Shown: one piece after another, positions 1-10,123 of the stretch
Layout of the letters: each line of letters starts with the position of its first letter
How positions within the stretch are numbered: the first letter of the stretch is position 1
The notes under the pieces: model-generated
The model's input: the letters and a program-made list of their open reading frames with translations, nothing else
The model's database searches: none
What the model was told of the DNA's origin: nothing
Made by a program: the position numbers and the translations under genes
Assembly (NCBI RefSeq): GCF_003050705.1
Contig: NZ_QAOG01000004.1
Span: 62,001 to 126,000 of the forward strand
Reading direction: 5' to 3'
DNA from: Sphingomonas aurantiaca
Lineage (GTDB): Bacteria; Pseudomonadota; Alphaproteobacteria; Sphingomonadales; Sphingomonadaceae
DNA: 64,000 nucleotides

Positions 1-1
1 G

Positions 2-1321
2 CGCTGGTGGTCCGCATTCGGCGATCCGCAACTCGACAGCCTCGTCGAGCGCGCGCTCAAGGGCAATCCCGACATCGCGATCGCCGCCTCGCGCGTGCGG
101 CAGGCGCGGTTGCAGGAGATCGTCGCGCGGTCTCAGGGGCTGCCCAGCGTCAACGCGAACGCCAGCCCGAGCCATGTCGAGTTCAGCAAGAATGCGGGCC
201 TCTCGCAGATCGCGCGTGCGTTCAGCGGCGGCACGGGGGCGGGCGGGACCGGCTCGACCGGCGGGATCGCATTGCCCGGCAGCGGGATTACGACCTACTC
301 GGTCGGGTTCGACGCGAGCTGGGAGCTCGACCTGTTCGGCGGCGTCCGGCGCAATACCGAGGGCGCGCGGGCACGGACGGAAGCTGCGGTCTGGTCGAAG
401 CGCGACGCTGCGGTGACGCTGGCGGCCGAAGTCGCACAGGCCTATTTCGCGTTACGACTCGATCAGGTGCAGATCGCGACGATCGAAAGCGAGATCGCCA
501 ACCAGCGTCGCGCGCTGACGATCGCGGGCAACATCGCCAAGGTCGGCCTCGTTCCGCCGATCGACGTGACGCGCCAGCGCGCGTCGATCACGTCGACCGA
601 GGCCCGCGCCGAACCGGTCCGTGCGGATGTCGATGTCCGCATGCATGCCTTGGCAATCCTGCTCGGTGAGCCGCCCGCGACGTTGATGTCCGAACTCGCC
701 GCGCCGTCGGTTGCGCCGCTGGGCGTGCCGACGATTCCCGCGGGGTTGCCATCGGAGTTGCTGCGCCGCCGCCCCGACGTCCGCGCGGCGGAGCGCGAGC
801 TCGCGGCTTCGACGGCGGATATCGGCGTCGCGGTGGCGGACATGTATCCCAAGTTCAGCCTGACCGGCATGGGCCAGCTGATCTCGACCGCGCTCGGCAA
901 TCTGTTCTCGGGCGACAGCCTGCAATTGACCGCGAGCGGTGCGGCGCAGTTCCCGCTGCTCGACTGGGGCCGCCGCAAGGCGACCGTCAAGTCGCGCGAG
1001 GAAGACCGCGAGCAGGCATATCTGCGCTATCGCTCGACTGTGTTGCAGGCGTTGCGCGACGTCGAGGATCCGCTCGCGCAGATCGCCGCCGAACGCCGCC
1101 GGAACGCGGCGTTGCAGCGCGCGGTCGTCGATGCGCAGAGCAGCGCGCAGGCCGCGCAATCGCAGTACCGGACCGGGTTCGTCGCGCAGGATACCGTGCT
1201 GAATACGCAGACCGACGTGCTGGCCGCGCGCGAGCAGCTGGTAGCGAGCGATGCACAGCTGCGGCAGCTGACCGTGGCCTTGTTCAAGGCGCTCGGCGGG
1301 GGCTGGGACCAGGCGGAGTGA
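2..1321 (+). CDS. RND-type efflux outer membrane factor (NodT family), 5'-partial
   Basis: The reading frame is already open at the left edge (RWWSAFGDPQLDSLV), so the N-terminus, signal peptide and lipobox lie outside the window. The WW.xFGDPxL start, the LLRRRPDVRAAERELAA segment and the FPLLDWGRRKATV segment are typical of NodT/OprM-type outer membrane channels. Such proteins trimerise as a beta-barrel with a periplasmic alpha-barrel and work with an RND pump and a membrane-fusion protein, whose genes are probably just upstream. It ends with a TGA and is followed by a convergent intergenic region. The family is confident; the substrate is unknown. Confidence 0.9.
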   Translation, partial: RWWSAFGDPQLDSLVERALKGNPDIAIAASRVRQARLQEIVARSQGLPSVNANASPSHVEFSKNAGLSQIARAFSGGTGAGGTGSTGGIALPGSGITTYSVGFDASWELDLFGGVRRNTEGARARTEAAVWSKRDAAVTLAAEVAQAYFALRLDQVQIATIESEIANQRRALTIAGNIAKVGLVPPIDVTRQRASITSTEARAEPVRADVDVRMHALAILLGEPPATLMSELAAPSVAPLGVPTIPAGLPSELLRRRPDVRAAERELAASTADIGVAVADMYPKFSLTGMGQLISTALGNLFSGDSLQLTASGAAQFPLLDWGRRKATVKSREEDREQAYLRYRSTVLQALRDVEDPLAQIAAERRRNAALQRAVVDAQSSAQAAQSQYRTGFVAQDTVLNTQTDVLAAREQLVASDAQLRQLTVALFKALGGGWDQAE

Positions 1322-1424
1322 CGGGGTCCACCTCGGGCGTAGCGTCCACCCGACGCGGCGCGCCAACCTGCATTAAATTATCGTCACGTCCGTTCCGACA
1401 TATCGCTGCAACATATCGGCGCGA

Positions 1425-1541
1425 AAGAGAGTGCGTCGCCGCCCCTCTCCCCCTGTGGTCGGCGACCTGACCGGGTCTCCCCTGTCCCGGTCTTCTCCCT
1501 GAACTACGGGGCGACCATCGAGGTCGCCCCGCCTTTTTCGG
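1425..1541 (+). ncRNA. Candidate trans-acting sRNA with C-rich loops (cuckoo-like)
   Basis: Three consecutive stem-loops are visible. Stem 1 is GTCGCCG/CGGCGAC (1435-1441 with 1460-1466), with a loop containing CCCCTCTCCCCCTG. Stem 2 is GACCGGG/CCCGGTC (1469-1475 with 1486-1492), with the loop TCTCCCCTGT. A linker with TTCTCCCT leads to a 9-bp terminator stem and a run of Ts. Exposed CUCCC motifs resemble anti-Shine-Dalgarno loops, as in alphaproteobacterial cuckoo/CcsR-type RNAs. The 5' end is a guess, because I see no clear promoter. No protein-coding frame fits. Confidence 0.5.
1508..1538 (+). terminator. Intrinsic terminator of the candidate sRNA
   Basis: Perfect 9-bp stem GGGGCGACC/GGTCGCCCC with the loop ATCGA, followed by GCCTTTTT. 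It points along the plus strand. It lies about 190 bases after the efflux gene and directly after the two C-rich stem-loops, so it most likely ends the candidate small RNA. Confidence 0.75.
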
Positions 1542-1600
1542 TTCGGGAATAGTGCGCCACGTGCCGCGCGGGGATCAGTCTCGAATACCACCGTCCAACC

Positions 1601-1726
1601 GATCCTCCCCCGCCAGGGGGAGGTGGCAGGCACTTGCCTGACGGAGGGGGAGGCAAAGGAAACCGCTGTTCCGTGTCCGCCTCCTCCAACGCCTCCTGTG
1701 CCACCTCCCCCTGGCGGGGGGGGATC
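1601..1726. repeat. Repeat family A, inverted pair (copy A1)
   Basis: Two imperfect inverted copies of a GC-rich element that begins GATCCTCCCCCGCCAGGGGG and continues with AGGTGGC...GACGGAGGGGGAGG. Each copy folds into its own hairpin (CCTCCCCC/GGGGGAGG). The same pair occurs near 20.8 kb and, with a gene inside, near 38.1-38.6 kb. It lies between convergent genes. It looks like a REP/BIME-type element. Confidence 0.8.
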
Positions 1727-1733
1727 CAATACA

Positions 1734-1818
1734 CGTCATCCCAGCGAACGCTGGGATATCCCTCGTGGTGCGCGACATGGGCCTCACGGGGATATCCCAG
1801 CTTTCGCTGGGATGACGG
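1734..1818. repeat. Repeat family B, inverted pair (copy B1)
   Basis: The ends are CGTCATCCCAGCGAACGCTG and its near-complement, CAGCTTTCGCTGGGATGACG, with a spacer of about 40 bases. Each end is a small hairpin with a GAA or TTTC loop. A second copy with the same ends lies downstream of adk. Confidence 0.75.
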
Positions 1819-1879
1819 TAGTGTTGGGACGTCGCTAATGCTGGAACGTCGGTAGTGTTGGGTAGCTTAAAGCAGTGCC

Positions 1880-1905
1880 GTCGTCCCGGATCGCTCCGGG
1901 ACGAC
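1880..1905 (-). terminator. acnA: Hairpin after acnA, probable terminator
   Basis: A perfect 11-bp stem, GTCGTCCCGGA/TCCGGGACGAC, with the loop TCGC lies 10 bases past the aconitase stop codon. On the minus strand a TGCTTTAA stretch follows, but there is no long T-run, so termination is likely rather than certain. The core resembles half of a family B element. Confidence 0.5.
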
Positions 1906-1914
1906 GCCAGTCGC

Positions 1915-4599
<2,685 letters not shown>

Positions 4600-4844
4600 A
4601 GGGGTCCTTCCCGTGGGCGTCGGGCCGCCGGGCGCCGAGGGGAAAGCGGCCATATAGGCCACGCGGGCGCACCGGGAACCGAGCGAAAAATGCTGTTACC
4701 GAGGGGGCCTTAGCAAGGGGGAGCGGATCGGGGAAGGGCGCGGGTGGCCCGGCGGACCGGATAACTGCGATTGTGGCCGGCCGGGACGGCGCAGGTCGAC
4801 CAAATCCGCCTGTCGCTGCCGCCGGAAGCGGGTAAGACGGACGG

Positions 4845-5957
4845 ATGACGAACCTCGATCCCGACCTTCGCACTGCCCGACCCGCAGCCGCCCGGCTCTT
4901 TGTCGGTACCTATGCCGGCGGTGGCGGCGAGGGGCTGTATCCGCTCCACCGCGACGCCGATGGCGGGCAATGGGCGATGTATGCGGCGGACGAAGCGGCG
5001 CAGAACTGCTCGTTCGGCGTCTATGCCGAGCGGACCGGTCTTCATTATCTCGTCGACGAGCATGGCGGATCGGTCGGGGTGTTCCGCGACAGTGGCGACG
5101 AATGCGACGGCTGGGCGTGTCTTGTGCGGACTCCGGCCGGCGGTGCTGCGCCCTGCCACATCGCGCTCGATCGCAGCGAATCCTGGTTCGCCGTCGCCAA
5201 TTACGCGGGGGGCAGCATCATGGTGCAGCGGCTCGATCCGCAGACGGGGTTGCCGGTCGATGCGCCGATCGTGCGCGCCAATGCCGGGTCGGGGCCGAAT
5301 CCCGATCGGCAGGAGGCGCCGCACGCGCATTGGGTCGGGTTCAGTCCGGACAATCGCTGGCTGTATGCGACCGATCTGGGCACCGACCAGGTGCTGGCCT
5401 TTGCCTTCGATGCGGGAAACGGCACGCTCGGCCCACCCATCGTGGCGTTCGACGCGCCGCCGGGATCGGGGCCACGCCATCTGCTGTTGCATCCGAATCG
5501 GCCAGAGTTGGCCTATCTCGCCTGCGAATTGACGAGCGAACTGATCCTGCTCGATGTCGCGGGTCCGGCGTTCGTTGCGCGGACGATGGTGTCGACGCTT
5601 CCTGCCGACGCGGCGGCGGGGTCGATCGTGGCACATATCGCCGCCAACGCGGCGGGCGACCGGGTCTATGTTTCGAACCGGGGTGACGACAGCATCGCCG
5701 TCTTCGCGCTCGATGATCGCGGCGAACCGCGGCTGATGGAGCATGTCGGCAGCGGCGGTGCGTCGCCGCGCTTCTTCCTGCTGCTCGAGGACGAGAAGCA
5801 GATGGTCGTCGCGCATGAACGCGATCACCGCGTGACCCGGCTCGATATCGCGCCGGACGGTACGCTGTCGCCTACCGACACCGGAATCGTGGTTCCCGGT
5901 GCGGCCTTCGTGCTCGACGCGCGGCCTCGGTCGCGCGCCGAGCCGCCGGTCGGCTAG
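4845..5957 (+). CDS. Lactonase family beta-propeller protein (6-phosphogluconolactonase-like)
   Basis: 370 residues. It has the N-terminal FVGTYAGGGGEGLY motif and repeated blades of the YbhE/cycloisomerase-2 lactonase family, with PCHIALD, PHAHWVGFSPDNRWLYATDLG, GPRHLLLHP, VYVSNRGDDSIAVF and ASPRFFLLLE. No signal peptide is evident, so it is probably cytosolic. The likely reaction is hydrolysis of 6-phosphogluconolactone, which would feed the Entner-Doudoroff route, but other lactones are possible. Its stop codon overlaps the end of the convergent small gene by 4 bases. Confidence 0.85.
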   Translation: MTNLDPDLRTARPAAARLFVGTYAGGGGEGLYPLHRDADGGQWAMYAADEAAQNCSFGVYAERTGLHYLVDEHGGSVGVFRDSGDECDGWACLVRTPAGGAAPCHIALDRSESWFAVANYAGGSIMVQRLDPQTGLPVDAPIVRANAGSGPNPDRQEAPHAHWVGFSPDNRWLYATDLGTDQVLAFAFDAGNGTLGPPIVAFDAPPGSGPRHLLLHPNRPELAYLACELTSELILLDVAGPAFVARTMVSTLPADAAAGSIVAHIAANAAGDRVYVSNRGDDSIAVFALDDRGEPRLMEHVGSGGASPRFFLLLEDEKQMVVAHERDHRVTRLDIAPDGTLSPTDTGIVVPGAAFVLDARPRSRAEPPVG

Positions 5958-6229
5958 CTCACGCTGGCGATCAGCAGCGTCAGTTCTTCACGAACCGGGT
6001 TCCGCTCGATCCGGCTTGGCCGAATGGCGCGGCGCTTGCCCGGATAGGCGGCGCGGACGGCTTCGCACAGGTCACTGACGGGGACGCGGATGCACGCCCC
6101 TTCGTCGCAAACGAGTCGCGGCCTGCCGGCGGCGGTGCCGCACACCGGCCCCTCGCCGGCGAACGCCGGTGCGGTAGTAAGGAAGAGACATGCGGCTGCA
6201 ATCCGCAAAACGGGTGTAGTATTCTTCAT
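5954..6229 (-). CDS. Small exported cysteine-containing protein of unknown function
   Basis: 91 residues. The N-terminus (MKNTTPVLRIAAACLFLTTA, cleavage after PAFA) is a clear signal peptide. The mature part is about 65 residues with four cysteines (VCGTAAG, LVCDEGACIR, DLCEAV) that could form two disulfides. It is convergent with the lactonase gene and overlaps it by 4 bases. GGGGGG lies upstream as a possible ribosome site. I do not recognise the family. The signal peptide supports a real gene. Confidence 0.6.
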   Translation of the reverse strand: MKNTTPVLRIAAACLFLTTAPAFAGEGPVCGTAAGRPRLVCDEGACIRVPVSDLCEAVRAAYPGKRRAIRPSRIERNPVREELTLLIASVS

Positions 6230-6549
6230 AGGTCTGGCCCCCCACAGGCGTTTGAACTTGGTAAGTGGATCGTTAGGCTCAAAAAGTTTCGGTATCGTTT
6301 CGATCGCGGGCAGGTCGGCACGAAAGCTGCGGAAAATCCGCGACCCCCGCGCCCCTGGCCGATTGTAAGGGTCAACTATTGGCCCCTCTCGATCGCTCCG
6401 CGTAAGATTAAAACCAACATGGTCTTGATGGAGATGCTGTCCGGCAAATGGTAAGTTGCCGAAGGGTGCCGGATCACGTCTGCGATACTGTCATAGGCGA
6501 CGACAGTTGAAGCATCGGAAGACTTTAAATCGCGCTGGGGGGCGGGGTG
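6230..6549. other. Divergent intergenic region, no gene seen
   Basis: About 320 bases between the small exported protein and kdsD, which diverge, so it should hold both promoters. It has lower GC than its surroundings, with short A-rich patches (CTCAAAAAGTTTC and GTAAGATTAAAACC). I found no confident -35/-10 pair, no terminator and no RNA gene. Confidence 0.5.
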
Positions 6550-7560
6550 ATGACGGGGCTGCTGAAGGGGGAAGCGCGAATACTGCCGTTGTCGCGGACC
6601 GCGGCATCCGCACTTCGCACGCTGGCGATCACGTCGGAAGGGCTCGAGGCGCTGTTCGACCGCTTCGGTGACGGCCCGTTTCGCGATGCATTCGAACGGC
6701 TGGTGCAGCAGATCTATCGGCTCCGCGGCCGTGTGATCGTCACGGGCATGGGCAAGAGCGGGATCATCGGCCGCAAGCTGACCGCGACGCTAACCTCGAC
6801 CGGCACCCCCTCGATGTTCCTGCATCCCGCCGAAGCGGGGCACGGCGATCTCGGCATGATCACCGACAAGGATCTGGTGCTGATGATCACGCTCTCAGGC
6901 GAGAGCGCCGAGCTTGCCCCGATCATCACCTATTGCAAGCGGTTCGGTATTCCGACGGCGGCGATCACCTCGCGTGCGCAGAGCATGGCGGGGCGCGCGG
7001 CCGATGTGCTGCTCAACCTGCCCGCCGTCCGCGAGGCTTGCCCGATCCAGCTGACGCCGACCACCTCGACGATGCTGCAACTCGTGCTGGGCGATGCGCT
7101 GGCAATGGCGCTGGTCGATCTGCGGGGATTTTCGGCGGACGACTTTTACAAATTCCACCCCAATGGCCGGCTCGGCGCGCAATTGCTCAAGGTGCAGGAC
7201 CTGATGTCGACCGGCGCGGACGTGCCCAAGGTCCGCCGTGACGCGACGCTGCTCGATGCCACCACCGAAATGACCCGCGCCCGGTTCGGCGGAACCGCGG
7301 TCGTGGACGCAGACGACCGTTTGGTCGGCGCCTTTACCGATGGCGATCTGCGGCGGACGATCACCGGTGGCGGCAACATGGGCGCGCGGGTGGGGGCGTG
7401 GATGACGCCCAACCCGATCGAGATCGCCCCGAACGAACTCGCGTCCGAGGCGCTTCGCAGGATGCAGGCGAACAGCGTGACGATGATGTTCGTCGTCGAA
7501 GCGGGCTATCTCCTCGGCGTCATCCACATGCACGATACGTTGCGCGCGGGGATAGCCTGA
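6550..7560 (+). CDS. kdsD: Arabinose-5-phosphate isomerase (KdsD/KpsF/GutQ family)
   Basis: 336 residues. An N-terminal SIS sugar-isomerase domain (RVIVTGMGKSGIIGRKL, TGTPSMFLHPAEAGHGDLGM, LSGESAEL) is followed by two CBS domains in the C-terminal third. It converts ribulose-5-phosphate to arabinose-5-phosphate, the first step to KDO. A GTG lies one codon earlier; the ATG is preferred for its spacing from GGCGGGG. It begins a translationally coupled kdsD-kdsB-phosphatase unit. KpsF (the capsule paralogue) cannot be separated from KdsD by sequence alone. Confidence 0.93.
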   Translation: MTGLLKGEARILPLSRTAASALRTLAITSEGLEALFDRFGDGPFRDAFERLVQQIYRLRGRVIVTGMGKSGIIGRKLTATLTSTGTPSMFLHPAEAGHGDLGMITDKDLVLMITLSGESAELAPIITYCKRFGIPTAAITSRAQSMAGRAADVLLNLPAVREACPIQLTPTTSTMLQLVLGDALAMALVDLRGFSADDFYKFHPNGRLGAQLLKVQDLMSTGADVPKVRRDATLLDATTEMTRARFGGTAVVDADDRLVGAFTDGDLRRTITGGGNMGARVGAWMTPNPIEIAPNELASEALRRMQANSVTMMFVVEAGYLLGVIHMHDTLRAGIA

Positions 7561-8384
7561 CTATCCTGGTCGCCATTCCGGCCCGCGGCGGCTCCTCGCG
7601 GCTGCCGATGAAGCCGCTGCGGACGATCGCCGGTCTCAGCCTGCTCCATCGGACGATCGGGCTCGCCCGCCGTGCGATCGCGCAGCTCGACGATGTCGCG
7701 CTGGTGGTCGCAACGGATACGCCGGAAATCGCGGCGCATGCCCGCGCGATCGGGTGCGACGCGGTGATGACGCGGGGGGCGATCACGTCGGGATCGGGAC
7801 GCGCGCTCGCCGCGGCGCTGGCCGCACGGCCGCGGGGGAGGGGGCGGCCCGGAATCGTCGTCAATCTCCAGGGCGATGCGCCGTTCCAGTCGCCCGGCTC
7901 GGTGGCCGCGGTCGTATCCGCGCTGTCGGCGGGCAGCGCGGATATCGCGACCTCGGTGGTGCGGCTCGACTGGTCCGCGCTCGATGCGCTGCGCGTGCAC
8001 AAACGCACCGCGCCGTTCAGCGGCACGACCTGCGTCCGGACGGCCGCGGGGCGCGCGATGTGGTTCTCGAAACAGATCCTGCCCGCGATCCGCGACGAAG
8101 CGACGGTGCGGTCGCAATCAGCGGCGCTCTCTCCGGTGTGGCGCCATACCGGGCTCTACGCGTACCGGCTCGCGGCGCTGCAGGCGTTCGAGGCTGCGGC
8201 GCCGAGCGATCTCGAACGCTATGAAGGGCTTGAGCAGCTGCGGTTGCTCGAGCTTGGGCTGACGATCGACGCGGTCGAGATCGCGCCCGCGCGGTTCGAC
8301 ATATCGGGGATCGATACCGAGGCCGATATCGTCCGGGCGGAGGCGCTGATCGCGGCGCATGGCGACCCGCTGGACGATCCATGA
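7557..8384 (+). CDS. kdsB: 3-deoxy-manno-octulosonate cytidylyltransferase (CTG start)
   Basis: 275 residues. It activates KDO with CTP to CMP-KDO. The signature PARGGSSRLPMKPL at the N-terminus and NLQGDAPFQSP are typical. No ATG, GTG or TTG lies in frame near the conserved start. The only start giving the family's N-terminus (x-TILVAIPARGG) is CTG, which overlaps the kdsD stop as CTGA and has GGGGA 4 bases upstream. The 3' end overlaps the next gene as ATGATG. The family is confident; the start codon is inferred. Confidence 0.92.
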   Translation: MTILVAIPARGGSSRLPMKPLRTIAGLSLLHRTIGLARRAIAQLDDVALVVATDTPEIAAHARAIGCDAVMTRGAITSGSGRALAAALAARPRGRGRPGIVVNLQGDAPFQSPGSVAAVVSALSAGSADIATSVVRLDWSALDALRVHKRTAPFSGTTCVRTAAGRAMWFSKQILPAIRDEATVRSQSAALSPVWRHTGLYAYRLAALQAFEAAAPSDLERYEGLEQLRLLELGLTIDAVEIAPARFDISGIDTEADIVRAEALIAAHGDPLDDP

Positions 8385-8956
8385 TGGCGCGCGTCTTCGT
8401 CGTCCGGCATGGCAATACGTTCGCCGCGGGGGATGCACCGCGGCGGATCGGCGGTCGTACCGATCTGCCGCTGGTGGTCCACGGCCGGGATCAGGCGCGC
8501 GCGCTTGGCCAGGATTTCGCCCGGCGCGGGATCGTCTTCGACCGCGTGGTCTGCGGTCCCTTGCAGCGGACCCGACAGACCGCGGACATCCTGTTGGCGG
8601 CGGCGGGGCAGAAGTGCGCGGTGACGATCGCCGAATGGCTCCGCGAGATCGACCATGGTCCCGACGAGGATCGCTGCGAGGCGGCGGTCGTTGCGCGGCT
8701 CGGCCAGCGGGCGCTGGATGCGTGGAAGACGGACGCGATCCCGCCCGCCGGCTGGCGCGTCGATGCCGATATGCGGCGTACCGCCTGGCGCGAGACGCTG
8801 GCGAAGGCCGTCGGCACGCTGCTGATCGTCACCAGCAACGGCAGTGCGCGGTTCGCGCTGCCCGACGCCGCACCGCTGCGCACCGGTGCCTATGGAACGA
8901 TCGCGGTCGCGGCGCATACCCCGCCGGTGGCGATCGCGTGGGACGTGCGTCCGTAG
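8381..8956 (+). CDS. Histidine phosphatase family protein, possible KDO-8-P phosphatase
   Basis: 191 residues. The N-terminal FVVRHGNT carries the RHG catalytic motif with the phospho-accepting histidine; a second conserved patch, CGPLQRTRQTADIL, is typical of the phosphoglycerate-mutase-like superfamily. It starts inside the kdsB stop (ATGATG; one codon of ambiguity), so it is co-translated with KDO enzymes. The pathway needs a KDO-8-phosphate phosphatase, normally the HAD protein KdsC, and no kdsC is in this cluster. That this protein takes the role is inference. Confidence 0.85.
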   Translation: MMARVFVVRHGNTFAAGDAPRRIGGRTDLPLVVHGRDQARALGQDFARRGIVFDRVVCGPLQRTRQTADILLAAAGQKCAVTIAEWLREIDHGPDEDRCEAAVVARLGQRALDAWKTDAIPPAGWRVDADMRRTAWRETLAKAVGTLLIVTSNGSARFALPDAAPLRTGAYGTIAVAAHTPPVAIAWDVRP

Positions 8957-8961
8957 CGCGG

Positions 8962-9798
8962 CTAGCCCTTTACGACCGCGTCGATCGCGACCAGCTTGGC
9001 CAACAGCGGCGCGATCCACTCGAGCGGCAGCATGATCGCGCCGTCCGACGGTGCGTTGGCCGGATCGTCATGCGCTTCGGCGAAGACCGCGGCGACCCCC
9101 GCCGCGACGGCGGCGCGTGCGAGCACTGGCGCGAAGCTGCGGTCGCCCCCGGAGGAATCGCCAAGGCCACCGGGCGCCTGTACCGAATGAGTCGCGTCGA
9201 ACATCACCGGATAGCCCGTCCGCGCCATGATCGGCAGCGCGCGCATGTCCGACACGAGCGTGTTGTAGCCGAAGCTGGCGCCGCGATCGCACAGGACGAT
9301 CCCGGTGTTGCCGGTCGACTCGATCTTCGCCGCGACCGCGGTCATGTCCCACGGGGCGAGGAACTGGCCCTTCTTGACGTTGATCACGCGCCCCGATCGC
9401 CCCGCCGCGAGCAGCAGGTCGGTCTGCCGGCACAGGAAGGCGGGGATCTGGAGGATGTCGACGACGTCCGCCACCGCGGCGACCTGATCGACCGCATGGA
9501 CGTCAGTGAGCACCGGGCAGCCAAACGCGTCGCGAACATCGCCGAGGATGCGGAGTCCCTCGTCGAGGCCGATGCCGCGCTGGCCGAGCCCCGAGGTTCG
9601 ATTCGCCTTGTCGTACGACGCCTTGAACACGAACGGTACGCCGGCGGTTCGCGTCGCGGCGGCCAGATGCTCGGCGAGCCGCAAGCTGTGGTCGCGGGAT
9701 TCGATCTGGCACGGTCCGCTGACGAAGACGAACGGAAGGTCCGCCGCGAACGTCACCCCGCCGACGGTCACACGCCGGGTCGGAAGCGCTGCGGTCAT
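8962..9798 (-). CDS. kdsA: 3-deoxy-8-phosphooctulonate synthase
   Basis: 278 residues. It condenses phosphoenolpyruvate with arabinose-5-phosphate. Motifs: FVSGPCQIESRD, FKASYDKANRTS, GLRILGDV, LTDVH, INVKKGQFLAPWDM and MFDATHSVQAPGG. Cys30 in the SGPCQIE motif is where metal-dependent enzymes have Cys and the E. coli enzyme has Asn, so this should be the metal-dependent class. It is convergent with the phosphatase (5-base gap). Its ATG overlaps the stop of a 39-codon gene (TGATG). Two start candidates (GTG, ATG) are adjacent. Confidence 0.95.
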   Translation of the reverse strand: MTAALPTRRVTVGGVTFAADLPFVFVSGPCQIESRDHSLRLAEHLAAATRTAGVPFVFKASYDKANRTSGLGQRGIGLDEGLRILGDVRDAFGCPVLTDVHAVDQVAAVADVVDILQIPAFLCRQTDLLLAAGRSGRVINVKKGQFLAPWDMTAVAAKIESTGNTGIVLCDRGASFGYNTLVSDMRALPIMARTGYPVMFDATHSVQAPGGLGDSSGGDRSFAPVLARAAVAAGVAAVFAEAHDDPANAPSDGAIMLPLEWIAPLLAKLVAIDAVVKG

Positions 9799-9917
9799 CA
9801 CGATGGTGCCTTCACGAAGCGCCGCAGCATCTGCCCGCGCCAAAGCCAGCAACCTGCATGGTAGTTGAAGAAAAACCAACCAAAGCCGAGACATGCGATC
9901 AGTGTCGGTAGCGCCAT
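9798..9917 (-). CDS. 39-residue membrane peptide coupled to kdsA
   Basis: MALPTLIACLGFGWFFFNYH is followed by AGCWLWRGQMLRRFVKAPS: one hydrophobic, aromatic segment followed by a basic tail, so probably a single-span inner-membrane peptide with the tail inside. A near-perfect ribosome site, AGGGGGA, lies 4 bases before the ATG, and the stop overlaps the kdsA start by one base (TGATG). It is too short for usual gene callers. Function is unknown. It may anchor or regulate KdsA, or act only as a coupled leader. Confidence 0.65.
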   Translation of the reverse strand: MALPTLIACLGFGWFFFNYHAGCWLWRGQMLRRFVKAPS

Positions 9918-10007
9918 CGGGTCCCCCTGTTCGCGCATTCTTCGGTAAAGTACAGTATCGGCAGCCCAACGGACCCGTTCGCTGCCGCCCCCGGCAATGC
10001 CATATGC

Positions 10008-10035
10008 ATTGTCATGCAATTGGCAGCCCCGATTG
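10008..10035. promoter_or_regulatory. 28-bp inverted repeat, candidate operator
   Basis: TGCCATATGCAT and ATGCAATTGGCA form 12-base arms (10 of 12 match) around TGTC. It lies in the intergenic region between the divergent kdsA-peptide unit and the hydrolase-P450 pair, in an AT-rich patch. The size and symmetry suit a dimeric regulator. No -35/-10 pair was assigned. Confidence 0.45.
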
Positions 10036-10123
10036 CGATTATATTTGCGGTGGTCCAGGAAGTGACAATAGTTGCGCTCGGGCGGTATCTGGTCGGTCGG
10101 CATACGGGAAGTAGGCGGCGATT

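Noticed and set aside
1601..1726. Repeat A considered as an insertion sequence remnant
   Set aside because: No transposase fragment and no target duplication seen; small palindromic repeat is the better description.
7398..7556. ATG-started extension of kdsB inside kdsD
   Set aside because: It would add 53 residues with no similarity to the family and require a 163-base overlap with kdsD.
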